From NCBI GenBank assembly GCA_003132825.1, contig PKYX01000124.1, positions 5,212 through 11,310 of the forward strand: a stretch of 6,099 nucleotides of DNA, written 5' to 3'. The stretch comes from Acidobacteriaceae bacterium (GTDB taxonomy: Bacteria > Acidobacteriota > Terriglobia > Terriglobales > Acidobacteriaceae). The position numbers and the translations under genes were made by a program. The number at the start of each line of letters is the position of its first letter. The stretch's first letter is position 1. The notes under the pieces are model-generated. The model searched no databases and was not told the DNA's origin. It saw nothing but the letters and a program-made list of their open reading frames with translations. Shown one piece after another: positions 1-5,302 of this stretch.

Positions 1-35
1 GGAGCCACAGGCAAGCGAAAACCCAACCACCCTGC

Positions 36-449
36 ATGAAGAAAAACGACCTCAAACGCCAAGTCTCCGAAGCCATCAGCGCCTGTCAGGAAAAGAAGGC
101 GGAAGCCATCACCATCCTCGAACTCGAAAAAGATTCAGGCGCCTTTACCGACTACTTTGTGGTTTGCAGCGGCAGCAACCCGCGCCAGGTTCAGGCCATC
201 GCGGACCAGGTCGAGGAGCGCCTGGAACAGGACGGCATGCGGGTCACGCACGTCGAGGGTTACAAGCAGGCGGAATGGGTGTTGCTCGACTACGTCGATT
301 TCGTAGTGCACGTGTTCTCTGAAAAGGCGCGCAAGTACTACGATCTCGAACGGCTTTGGAAGTCGGCGCGGCGAATGGAACCCGCGGAATTGAAAGCCCG
401 GACGCGGAAAAGAGTCGCCCCCGCGGCCCCGCGAAAGAAGCGGGCGTAG
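36..449 (+). CDS. rsfS: Ribosomal silencing factor RsfS (RsfS/YbeB/Iojap family)
   Basis: The 137-residue product matches the RsfS/Iojap family along its core. Proteins of this family bind uL14 on the 50S subunit and block joining with the 30S subunit when nutrients are low. Visible family blocks are TDYFVVCSGSNPRQVQAIAD (residues 38-57) and EGYKQAEWVLLDYVDFVVHV (74-93), followed by a FSEKARKYYDLERLW segment (94-108). Length is close to the usual 105-130 residues. The extra part is a basic C-terminal tail (about 115-137, rich in Arg, Lys, Ala and Pro) that may touch rRNA (inference). The start is the first ATG of the frame. No Shine-Dalgarno sequence precedes it, but the ATG overlaps a TGA in another frame (ATGA), which would allow coupling to an upstream gene outside the window. 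nadD is the common neighbour in other bacteria. Identification is secure. Confidence 0.95.
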   Translation: MKKNDLKRQVSEAISACQEKKAEAITILELEKDSGAFTDYFVVCSGSNPRQVQAIADQVEERLEQDGMRVTHVEGYKQAEWVLLDYVDFVVHVFSEKARKYYDLERLWKSARRMEPAELKARTRKRVAPAAPRKKRA

Positions 450-458
450 CCTCCAGTG

Positions 459-476
459 GCGGGAGTTTCTCCCCGC
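459..476 (+). other. Hairpin abutting the methyltransferase start codon
   Basis: GCGGGAG (459-465) and CTCCCCGC (469-476) can pair as seven base pairs with one bulged C around a TTT loop. The structure ends directly before the ATG at 477 and contains the only Shine-Dalgarno-like sequence there, GGGAG (461-465). If it forms in the mRNA it would hide that site. It also lies just after the rsfS stop, but no T-run follows, so it does not look like an intrinsic terminator. Its function is inference. Confidence 0.35.
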
Positions 477-1325
477 ATGACAACCGAAGAAACCAACCCG
501 CGCTGGGGTGCATCCTACCGCCTGGTTGCCGCGGAGAAGTGGAAATCGAAATCGGCTGCCCTGGGAGGCGACCTCACCCGGGCGCTGGTCGAATATGCTC
601 GTCCCGCGCCGGGCATGAGAGTGCTCGATCTGGCGAGCGGCACCGGCGAACCCGCGATCAGCCTGGCGCCGCTCGTTGCACCCCTCGGCCACGTCACCGC
701 GCTCGACCTCAGCCCGGAGTTGCTCGAAATCGCTCAGGAGCGAGCCCGCCAGCGCGGCCTCACCAATTTTTCCACCCATCCGGCGGATGCCAACCACTTG
801 CCCTTTGCGGATGCCAGTTTCGATCTGGTTACGTCCCGATTTGGTGTCATGTTCCTGCGCGAGGATGCGCTGCGCGAGGCCTATCGGGTGTTAAAGCCCG
901 GCGGGCGGGCTTGTTTTTCCGCCTGGGGACCCCGCGAGCAGCCCTACTGGTCGAGCACTATCGGGATTGTGCACCAGCACGTCGGCGGTCCCCTCACCCT
1001 GCCCGGACAGAGTCCCTTCGAGTATGCGCGGCCGGGAAGCCTTTCGGCAGCCTTAGAGCGCGCCGGATTCGATGCCCAGGAACAGACTCGGAACATTGCC
1101 TGGACCTGGCCGGGAACGGCCGAGGAGGTTTGGGAACAGGTGCAGGCGGTCGCCGCCCCCTTCATCCCCATGTTCGAACGCGTGCCCCGAGCCAGCTGGG
1201 GATCGATCCATGCCGAGGTGCTCGCCTCCGTTGGTCGCTACGTGGACGGCCATCGCGTCAAGTTCGGCGCCGTGGTCGTGTTCGCCGCGGGCGCGAAAGG
1301 GGGAGGGCCGGTGTCCGGGCTTTGA
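477..1325 (+). CDS. Class I SAM-dependent methyltransferase, UbiE/Methyltransf_11-like, substrate unknown
   Basis: The product from the ATG at 477 is 282 residues. It has the Rossmann-fold methyltransferase signature: motif I VLDLASGTGEP (49-59) for S-adenosylmethionine binding, an acidic residue at the end of strand 2 in ALDLS (D77), DANHLPFADASFDLVTSRFG (104-123) covering the usual motif II/III region, and RVLKPGGR (137-144). The C-terminal part (about 155-270) is a substrate-specific cap that I cannot assign. The fold is typical of enzymes that methylate quinones or other small molecules, but nothing here fixes the substrate. It starts 27 nt after rsfS, so cotranscription is likely. A GTG at 456 would add seven residues (MAGVSPR). 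I prefer the ATG because the extension looks like leader sequence and a GGGAG lies 11 nt upstream of the ATG. The tail after about residue 272 is Gly-rich and probably disordered. Confidence 0.85.
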   Translation: MTTEETNPRWGASYRLVAAEKWKSKSAALGGDLTRALVEYARPAPGMRVLDLASGTGEPAISLAPLVAPLGHVTALDLSPELLEIAQERARQRGLTNFSTHPADANHLPFADASFDLVTSRFGVMFLREDALREAYRVLKPGGRACFSAWGPREQPYWSSTIGIVHQHVGGPLTLPGQSPFEYARPGSLSAALERAGFDAQEQTRNIAWTWPGTAEEVWEQVQAVAAPFIPMFERVPRASWGSIHAEVLASVGRYVDGHRVKFGAVVVFAAGAKGGGPVSGL

Positions 1326-1368
1326 TTGCCCTGGGACCCGCGGCGCCCGCTGTGGTTAAATTCCCTGC

Positions 1369-1821
1369 GTGAAGCTCACCGTTGCCTGGATTGGAAACAC
1401 AAAGCAGCCTGCGATCCGCTCCCTGACGGGCGAATATCTGAAGCGCCTGGCCCATTACGCCGAGGTGGAAGGGAAAGGATTGAAAGACGAAGCGGCTTTG
1501 CTGGCATTGCACGGTCGGAGCGCACGCTCCAAAATCAAGACCAAAGCCACGCTGGTGCTCCTGGACTCCAGCGGAAAACAGTTTTCTTCCGAAGAGCTGG
1601 CGAAATTTCTCGGCGATCATCGGGACCGCCATCCCGGGCCGCTGCTATTTGCCGTGGGTCCGGCGAATGGTTTCAGCGAGGAGGCGCGCCAGGCGGCCAC
1701 TCTGCTGTTATCGCTCGGCAGGATGACCCTAGCGCACGAGTTGGCACAGGTGGTGCTGCTCGAGCAACTTTATCGTGCATTCACCATTCTAAAAGGCCAT
1801 CCTTATCATCTTGGGCATTGA
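1369..1821 (+). CDS. rlmH: 23S rRNA (pseudouridine(1915)-N3)-methyltransferase RlmH
   Basis: RlmH is a SPOUT (trefoil-knot) enzyme that methylates pseudouridine 1915 in helix 69 of 23S rRNA on the assembled ribosome, using S-adenosylmethionine. The 150-residue product has the family length (about 155), the typical beginning (MKLTVAWIGNTK) and the diagnostic end: LEQLYRAFTILKGHPYH (131-147), including YRA and HPYH. The SAM-loop region reads FAVGPANGFSEEAR (94-107), where E. coli has GGPEG. The double glycine is therefore GP here, but the flanking alignment has no gap. The start is a GTG with no Shine-Dalgarno sequence. A -10-like TTAAAT (1356-1361) ends 7 nt before it, so a leaderless or very short-leader transcript is possible, although no matching -35 is seen. 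Pairing with rsfS in one neighbourhood is common across bacteria and fits a shared role on the 50S subunit. Confidence 0.95.
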   Translation: MKLTVAWIGNTKQPAIRSLTGEYLKRLAHYAEVEGKGLKDEAALLALHGRSARSKIKTKATLVLLDSSGKQFSSEELAKFLGDHRDRHPGPLLFAVGPANGFSEEARQAATLLLSLGRMTLAHELAQVVLLEQLYRAFTILKGHPYHLGH

Positions 1822-1847
1822 GGCGACGGCGGTACCTTCGTGACGTT

Positions 1848-1882
1848 TTGGAGTGGGCGGCGAATAGACTAGAATTGTTCTA
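1848..1882 (+). promoter_or_regulatory. Candidate sigma-70 promoter with overlapping palindrome, ahead of the small protein
   Basis: TTGGAG (1848-1853) and TAGAAT (1870-1875) are separated by 16 nt and resemble -35 and -10 boxes. They begin an abrupt AT-rich stretch in an otherwise GC-rich window. A perfect inverted repeat, TAGAA-TTG-TTCTA (1870-1882), lies across the -10 box and the expected transcription start, where a repressor would block initiation. Transcription starting near 1882 would give a leader of about 50 nt to the ATG at 1932. That leader contains a second small inverted repeat, GAAT-TT-ATTC (1905-1914). The promoter is inferred from sequence only. The operator reading is more speculative. 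Confidence 0.5.
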
Positions 1883-1917
1883 CACAGAATACCCGAGAGA
1901 GAAAGAATTTATTCGCG

Positions 1918-1923
1918 AAGGAG
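1918..1923 (+). promoter_or_regulatory. Strong Shine-Dalgarno site of the small protein
   Basis: AAGGAG lies 8 nt before the ATG at 1932, which is near-ideal spacing. It fixes this ATG as the start and marks the 54-codon frame as a real translated gene, in contrast to the conserved genes around it, which lack such a site. Confidence 0.75.
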
Positions 1924-1931
1924 CCTTCCTA

Positions 1932-2096
1932 ATGAAAAATCCTAACGAAGTACTACGGATGAAAGAGCAGGAAATCCTGAGAATCAAGATTGAGATTGAA
2001 GCGCTGCGCGTTACGGCGCGGCTCCTGAGCGATGAGAACTCCGTGGGCGCCGCGGCGCCCCAGCGGGACCAGCGGCAACTGGTCGAAATGCCCTAG
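1932..2096 (+). CDS. Small coiled-coil protein, 54 residues, unknown function
   Basis: This short frame has an AAGGAG site 8 nt upstream and a plausible promoter about 50 nt upstream. The product begins MKNPNEVLRMKEQEILRIKI and is strongly helical to about residue 33. Hydrophobic residues fall in heptad register, with L8/I15/I22/A29 in one position and I18/L25/L32 in the other (K11 breaks the second), so a short coiled coil and oligomerisation are likely. The last 20 residues are Ala-, Pro- and Gln-containing and probably disordered. There is no signal peptide, membrane segment, Cys pair or catalytic motif. It resembles small proteins of the form 'VLRxKEQEIxRxxxEIEALR' that I recall from Acidobacteriota genomes, but I cannot verify this by search. 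The N-terminal half is AT-richer than the surrounding DNA. The 3' part contains a perfect 16-bp GC palindrome (2045-2060). No function can be assigned. Confidence 0.7.
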   Translation: MKNPNEVLRMKEQEILRIKIEIEALRVTARLLSDENSVGAAAPQRDQRQLVEMP

Positions 2097-2144
2097 CGCG
2101 GTCCGCCTGCCCCGCGACCCTCTGCCCGCGATCGTCTGCTTCGC

Positions 2145-2188
2145 GATCGACGGATCGTGATCGACGGAGCGATGATCGACGGATCGAT
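2145..2188. repeat. Three tandem 14-15 bp GATC-rich repeats
   Basis: Three adjacent copies read GATCGACGGATCGT (2145-2158), GATCGACGGAGCGAT (2159-2173) and GATCGACGGATCGAT (2174-2188). They differ only at a few positions. The array lies in the 151-nt gap between the small protein and cobO. Counting an outlying site at 2130, six GATC tetramers occur within 56 bp. The copies could be protein-binding sites, a minisatellite formed by slippage, or both. Confidence 0.75.
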
Positions 2189-2224
2189 GGCGGCCCAGGC
2201 TCCGCGCCGCCTGCCCTGAACGGG

Positions 2225-2230
2225 TACAAT
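2225..2230 (+). promoter_or_regulatory. Possible -10 box for cobO
   Basis: TACAAT ends 17 nt before the cobO ATG, at a spacing that would give a leader of roughly 10 nt. No recognisable -35 box lies 16-18 nt upstream, where the sequence is GC-rich. No cobalamin riboswitch fits in so short a leader. This is a weak call. Confidence 0.3.
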
Positions 2231-2247
2231 CGACACACTTACCCCGT

Positions 2248-2784
2248 ATGTCCGATATCCGTCGTGGTTTGATTATGGTGAATACCGGCCCCGGCAAGGG
2301 CAAGACCACCGCTGCCATGGGAACGGCGCTGCGGGCGGTCGGGCAGGGCATGCGAGTGCTCATGCTGCAATTTCTCAAGGGCTCCTGGCACTACGGCGAA
2401 CTGGACGCGGTCCAGGCCTTCGGCGACAAATTCATCATGAAGCAAATGGGGCGCGGTTTTGTGAAGGTGGGAGCGGAAAAGCCGGATCCCGAAGATGTTC
2501 GCATGGTCGAGGAAGCGTGGGCCGAGGCCGATCAAGCGATCTGCTCGGGCACCTGGGATCTGGTGATCCTCGACGAGATCAATTACGCCGTCAGCTACGG
2601 CATGCTCGATGCGGCGAAGGTGGTCGAGAGCCTAAAGAGGAAACCCGAAATGGTGCACGTTATCTTGACGGGCCGCAACGCGCATCCGACAATTGTCGAA
2701 CTGGCCGACACCGTCACCGAAATGCGCCAGGTGAAACACGCTTACGAGAAGGGCGTGATGGCACAGCGAGGAATCGAGTACTGA
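2248..2784 (+). CDS. cobO: Corrinoid adenosyltransferase, CobO/BtuR type, short form
   Basis: The enzyme transfers the 5'-deoxyadenosyl group of ATP to reduced cobalt in corrinoids, giving adenosylcobalamin or its precursors in the cytoplasm. The 178-residue product has the family P-loop GPGKGKTT (14-21), then MLQFLKGSWHYGEL (39-52), a Walker B-like LVILDEINYAVSYGML (105-120), LTGRNAHPTIVELADTVTEM (140-159) and the typical end VKHAYEKGVMAQRGIEY (162-178). E. coli BtuR (196 residues) has about 20 more residues at the N-terminus. Here a stop (2173-2175) closes the frame upstream and no other start codon lies between, so the short form is genuine. No Shine-Dalgarno sequence is present. No other cobalamin gene or cobalamin riboswitch is visible nearby, so it may serve B12 salvage or assimilation rather than belonging to a biosynthetic operon (inference). 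Confidence 0.95.
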   Translation: MSDIRRGLIMVNTGPGKGKTTAAMGTALRAVGQGMRVLMLQFLKGSWHYGELDAVQAFGDKFIMKQMGRGFVKVGAEKPDPEDVRMVEEAWAEADQAICSGTWDLVILDEINYAVSYGMLDAAKVVESLKRKPEMVHVILTGRNAHPTIVELADTVTEMRQVKHAYEKGVMAQRGIEY

Positions 2785-2883
2785 TCGGGAAGTTTCTAGG
2801 TTGGGCACGTGGCGGTTGAGCCTGTCCTCGGGGGGGCCGGGTTTCAACTGCGAAATTCGAACGTTGCCGCTGTCCCCACTACT

Positions 2884-3753
2884 ATGGTTTGGTTCAAGCG
2901 CGAATCCGGTGACCTGGATGGCTCAGGCGAGAAGAAGGTGCGCACCGAGGGGCTGTGGGTGAAGTGTGAGCACTGCCGCCAGATCATCTGGAAGAAGGAC
3001 CTCGAGGAGAACCTCAACGTTTGTCCGAAGTGCGAGAAGCACTTCCGCATTGACGCCCGCTCCCGGCTGGCGCAACTCCTCGACGCCGGAGAGTATGAGG
3101 TATTCGACTCGGATCTGGTTTCGACTGACCCGCTGAAATTCGTGGATCTCAAGGCCTACTCTTCGCGCCTGAAACAGGCGCAGGCCGATACCGGCCTGAA
3201 GGACGCGGTGATCAATGCCCGCGGCAAGCTGAACGGGCGCACCGTGATTGTGAGCGCGATGGAATACGCATTCATCGGCGGCAGCATGGGCGCGGTCGTA
3301 GGCGAGGAAATTACCCGCGCCATCGAAAAAGCCATTGAGACCCGGGATCCGCTGGTCATTGTCTCCGCCTCCGGCGGGGCGCGCATGATGGAAGGCGTTG
3401 TCAGCCTGATGCAGTTGGCCAAAATTTCGGCCGCCTTGGCGCGTCTGGACGAAACCGGCGTGCCCTATATCTCGGTGTTGACCGACCCAACCACGGGCGG
3501 CGTGACCGCCTCTTTCGCCATGCTGGGCGATCTGAACATTGCCGAGCCTGGAGCCTTGATCGGCTTTGCCGGCCCGCGCGTGATTGAGCAGACCATCCGG
3601 CAGAAACTCCCGCCCGGCTTTCAGCGCAGCGAGTTCCTTCTCGAGCACGGCATGCTCGACGCGGTCGTGCCCCGCAAGCAGTTAAAGTCGTATCTCGCTC
3701 GCGCTCTCGATTTCATGACCGCATCTTCGGTCTCCGGTCAGGCCTCCGCCTAG
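2884..3753 (+). CDS. accD: Acetyl-CoA carboxylase carboxyltransferase subunit beta (AccD)
   Basis: AccD pairs with AccA to form the carboxyltransferase that moves the carboxyl group from carboxybiotin to acetyl-CoA, making malonyl-CoA for fatty acid synthesis. From the ATG at 2884 the product is 289 residues, the normal size, and starts MVWFKRES in the usual AccD manner. The N-terminal zinc ribbon has its four cysteines (C28, C31, C47, C50). The crotonase-like domain shows SASGGARMMEG (161-171), DPTTGGVTAS (201-210), GFAGPRVIEQT (227-237) and LPPGFQRSEFLLEHGMLDAVV (242-262). A GTG at 2809 would add 25 residues (MAVEPVLGGAGF...) that do not look like AccD, so I reject it. No Shine-Dalgarno sequence precedes the ATG. 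accA is not in this window. accD beside folC is a recurring bacterial arrangement. The 99-nt gap from cobO shows a run of seven Gs (2830-2836) but no clear promoter. Confidence 0.96.
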   Translation: MVWFKRESGDLDGSGEKKVRTEGLWVKCEHCRQIIWKKDLEENLNVCPKCEKHFRIDARSRLAQLLDAGEYEVFDSDLVSTDPLKFVDLKAYSSRLKQAQADTGLKDAVINARGKLNGRTVIVSAMEYAFIGGSMGAVVGEEITRAIEKAIETRDPLVIVSASGGARMMEGVVSLMQLAKISAALARLDETGVPYISVLTDPTTGGVTASFAMLGDLNIAEPGALIGFAGPRVIEQTIRQKLPPGFQRSEFLLEHGMLDAVVPRKQLKSYLARALDFMTASSVSGQASA

Positions 3754-3797
3754 CGCCGTCGAACCAGGATCTTTCCCGCTTCAAGCCTCGGCCATGA

Positions 3798-3812
3798 CCC
3801 GCCAATGGCGGG
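3798..3812 (+). other. Small hairpin in the accD-folC gap
   Basis: CCCGCC and GGCGGG form a six-pair stem around an AAT loop, 45 nt after the accD stop. No T-run follows, so an intrinsic terminator is not supported. It may be an mRNA 3'-end or leader structure, or chance in GC-rich DNA. Confidence 0.3.
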
Positions 3813-3871
3813 CGGTCGAAACCCCGGCGTTGAAGCTGATACGCTAGACACCGGTTCACTCCCCGAGCGAT

Positions 3872-3889
3872 CTGGGACCAACGGCCCAG
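3872..3889 (+). other. Hairpin in the folC leader
   Basis: CTGGG (3872-3876) and CC (3878-3879) pair with GG (3883-3884) and CCCAG (3885-3889), giving seven base pairs with one bulged A and an AAC loop. It lies 30 nt before the folC ATG. Together with the hairpin at 3798-3812 it makes the 166-nt gap a possible structured leader. I recognise no known riboswitch class and see no promoter of good quality. Confidence 0.3.
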
Positions 3890-3919
3890 CAACCGAAGAC
3901 GAGCCCCGAACCACCGCCG

Positions 3920-5296
3920 ATGTCCTACGAAACTGCCATTGCCCGCATGTACTCTCTCGGTCACGAGCTGGCCCAAACCCCGGCGCAGAAATTCGATTTG
4001 GCGCACATGCGGGTTCTGCTCGAGGCCTTGGACCACCCCGAGCGACGTTTCCCCGGCGTACTGATTGCCGGGACCAACGGCAAAGGTTCGACGGCGGCGA
4101 CTCTGGCTGCCATCCTGCAGGCGTCCGGGTTACGGACCGGCCTTTACACATCGCCAAATCTGATGCGGATCAACGAGCGCATTCGGATCAATGACCAGGA
4201 AATCGGCGATCCCGAGTTTGCCCTGCTCCACGATGTCGTCGAGCGCACGGCCGAGCGCCTGGTGAGTGAAGGCGACCTGCCTTGGCACCCCAGTTTTTTT
4301 GAAATGCTGACCGCCATGGCATTCGAATATTTCGCGCAGGGAAAGGTGGAGATGGCCGTTCTCGAAGTGGGCATGGGCGGTCGTCTCGATGCTACCAACG
4401 TGATCGAGCCGCGGGTCAGCGTGATTACCGACATCTCCCTCGACCATCAAAAATACCTGGGCAGCACGGTGGCTGAGATCGCACGCGAAAAGGCGGGCAT
4501 CATTCGGCCGGGAGGAGTGGTTGTGACCTTGCCCCAACAACCGCAAGCCAATGATGTCATCGGGGATACCATCCTCGATCTGGGAGCGCAAGCGGTGAGC
4601 GCTGTGCCTTATGTTCCTCCGGTCAGTCCGGGCAGCGGGCGGTACCTGGTCGCCGCGGAGCGAGACAATGGGCGGGCGTCGATTTCCCGGCCGGCTTACG
4701 TCTCGCGCTATCCCTTGGAGGTGATGGGCAGACAGATTCAGGTTGAAACCCCGCTCGTCGGACGCCACCAGTTGAGAAACGTCGCCCTGGCGATTGCCGC
4801 CGCCGAGGAACTCGGCAAGCAGGGTTTTCCCGTGACCGCCGATTCCATCGAGCGCGGAATCGTCCGGACGCACTGGCCGGGACGGTTCCAGGTGATCCCG
4901 GCCGGAGAGGGCTGGCCGGAGCGCATTCTCGATGTCGCCCACAATCCCGCGGGGGCCTGGTCGCTGCGCTCGACCCTCTCGGCGGTCTACGAAGACCGGC
5001 CACTGACGATCGTGTTCGGCGCCATGCGGGACAAAGCGATCGGAGAAATCGCTGAAATTCTGTTTCCGCTGGCGGAACGGGTGATCGTGACCCACGCCGA
5101 CAGCCCGCGCTCCGCCACCCCGCAAGAAATCCGGGAAGCCGCGGTTCGCACTTCGACCGAGATCGAGGATGCGCCGGAGGTGTCGTCCGCCCTCGATCGG
5201 GCGCGGTCCCATGCCGGCCCCCAGGGACTGGTGGTGGTTACCGGTTCGATTTACATTGTCGGGGAGGCGATGCGTGCGCTGGGCGTGCGCATCTAA
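3920..5296 (+). CDS. folC: Bifunctional folylpolyglutamate synthase / dihydrofolate synthase (FolC)
   Basis: FolC joins glutamate to dihydropteroate to make dihydrofolate and extends polyglutamate tails on folates, using ATP; it is a cytoplasmic Mur-ligase relative. The 458-residue product shows the ATP-binding loop GTNGKGST (51-58), TSPNLMRINERIRIN (77-91), SFFEMLTAMAFEYF (125-138), EVGMGGRLDATN (149-160), SLDHQKYLG (173-181) and KAGI (191-194) with K191 at the usual carbamylated lysine. Later come GRHQLRN (281-287), HWPGRFQ (318-324), the C-domain ILDVAHNPAG (336-345) and GSIYIVGE (442-449). Residues about 230-265 form a longer, less conserved stretch before the C-terminal domain. Length is somewhat above the usual 420-440. 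No Shine-Dalgarno sequence precedes the ATG. The stop is 6 nt from the next gene, so cotranscription with plsC is likely. Whether both activities are present cannot be told from sequence alone. Confidence 0.96.
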   Translation: MSYETAIARMYSLGHELAQTPAQKFDLAHMRVLLEALDHPERRFPGVLIAGTNGKGSTAATLAAILQASGLRTGLYTSPNLMRINERIRINDQEIGDPEFALLHDVVERTAERLVSEGDLPWHPSFFEMLTAMAFEYFAQGKVEMAVLEVGMGGRLDATNVIEPRVSVITDISLDHQKYLGSTVAEIAREKAGIIRPGGVVVTLPQQPQANDVIGDTILDLGAQAVSAVPYVPPVSPGSGRYLVAAERDNGRASISRPAYVSRYPLEVMGRQIQVETPLVGRHQLRNVALAIAAAEELGKQGFPVTADSIERGIVRTHWPGRFQVIPAGEGWPERILDVAHNPAGAWSLRSTLSAVYEDRPLTIVFGAMRDKAIGEIAEILFPLAERVIVTHADSPRSATPQEIREAAVRTSTEIEDAPEVSSALDRARSHAGPQGLVVVTGSIYIVGEAMRALGVRI

Positions 5297-5302
5297 TCCA
5301 TC

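Noticed and set aside
1..39. End of an upstream gene overlapping rsfS by ATGA
   Set aside because: One frame is open from base 1 to the TGA at 37-39, and nadD often precedes rsfS, but the other two frames are also open over these few bases and 12 residues are too few to identify a protein.
135..797. Antisense open frame of 220 codons across rsfS and the methyltransferase
   Set aside because: It overlaps two conserved genes and has a composition typical of an antisense shadow.
356..1372. Plus-strand open frame of 338 codons overlapping the methyltransferase
   Set aside because: The Rossmann-fold motifs are in the other frame; this one gives an Arg-, Pro- and Gly-rich product without motifs.
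1326..1931. Long frame leading into the small protein, suggesting a 256-residue protein
   Set aside because: Positions 1369-1821 of it are the wrong frame of rlmH. Only the part from the ATG at 1932, with its own AAGGAG site, looks real.
2129..2149. CGATCG/CGATCG hairpin as a terminator after the small gene
   Set aside because: The stem is only six base pairs with a 9-nt loop and no T-run follows; CGATCG is itself palindromic, so pairing is a by-product of the repeat.
2809..2883. Upstream GTG start for accD adding 25 residues
   Set aside because: The extension does not resemble AccD. The family normally begins with a short 'M-x-WFKR' segment, which matches the ATG at 2884.
2923..3648. Antisense open frame of 241 codons across accD
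   Set aside because: Fully covered by AccD motifs on the + strand; the translated product has no family features.
3872..3910. Possible SAM- or folate-sensing riboswitch before folC
   Set aside because: The GCAACC stretch recalls SAM-I, but the required kink-turn, pseudoknot and multi-helix junction cannot be found, and it does not match the tetrahydrofolate riboswitch.
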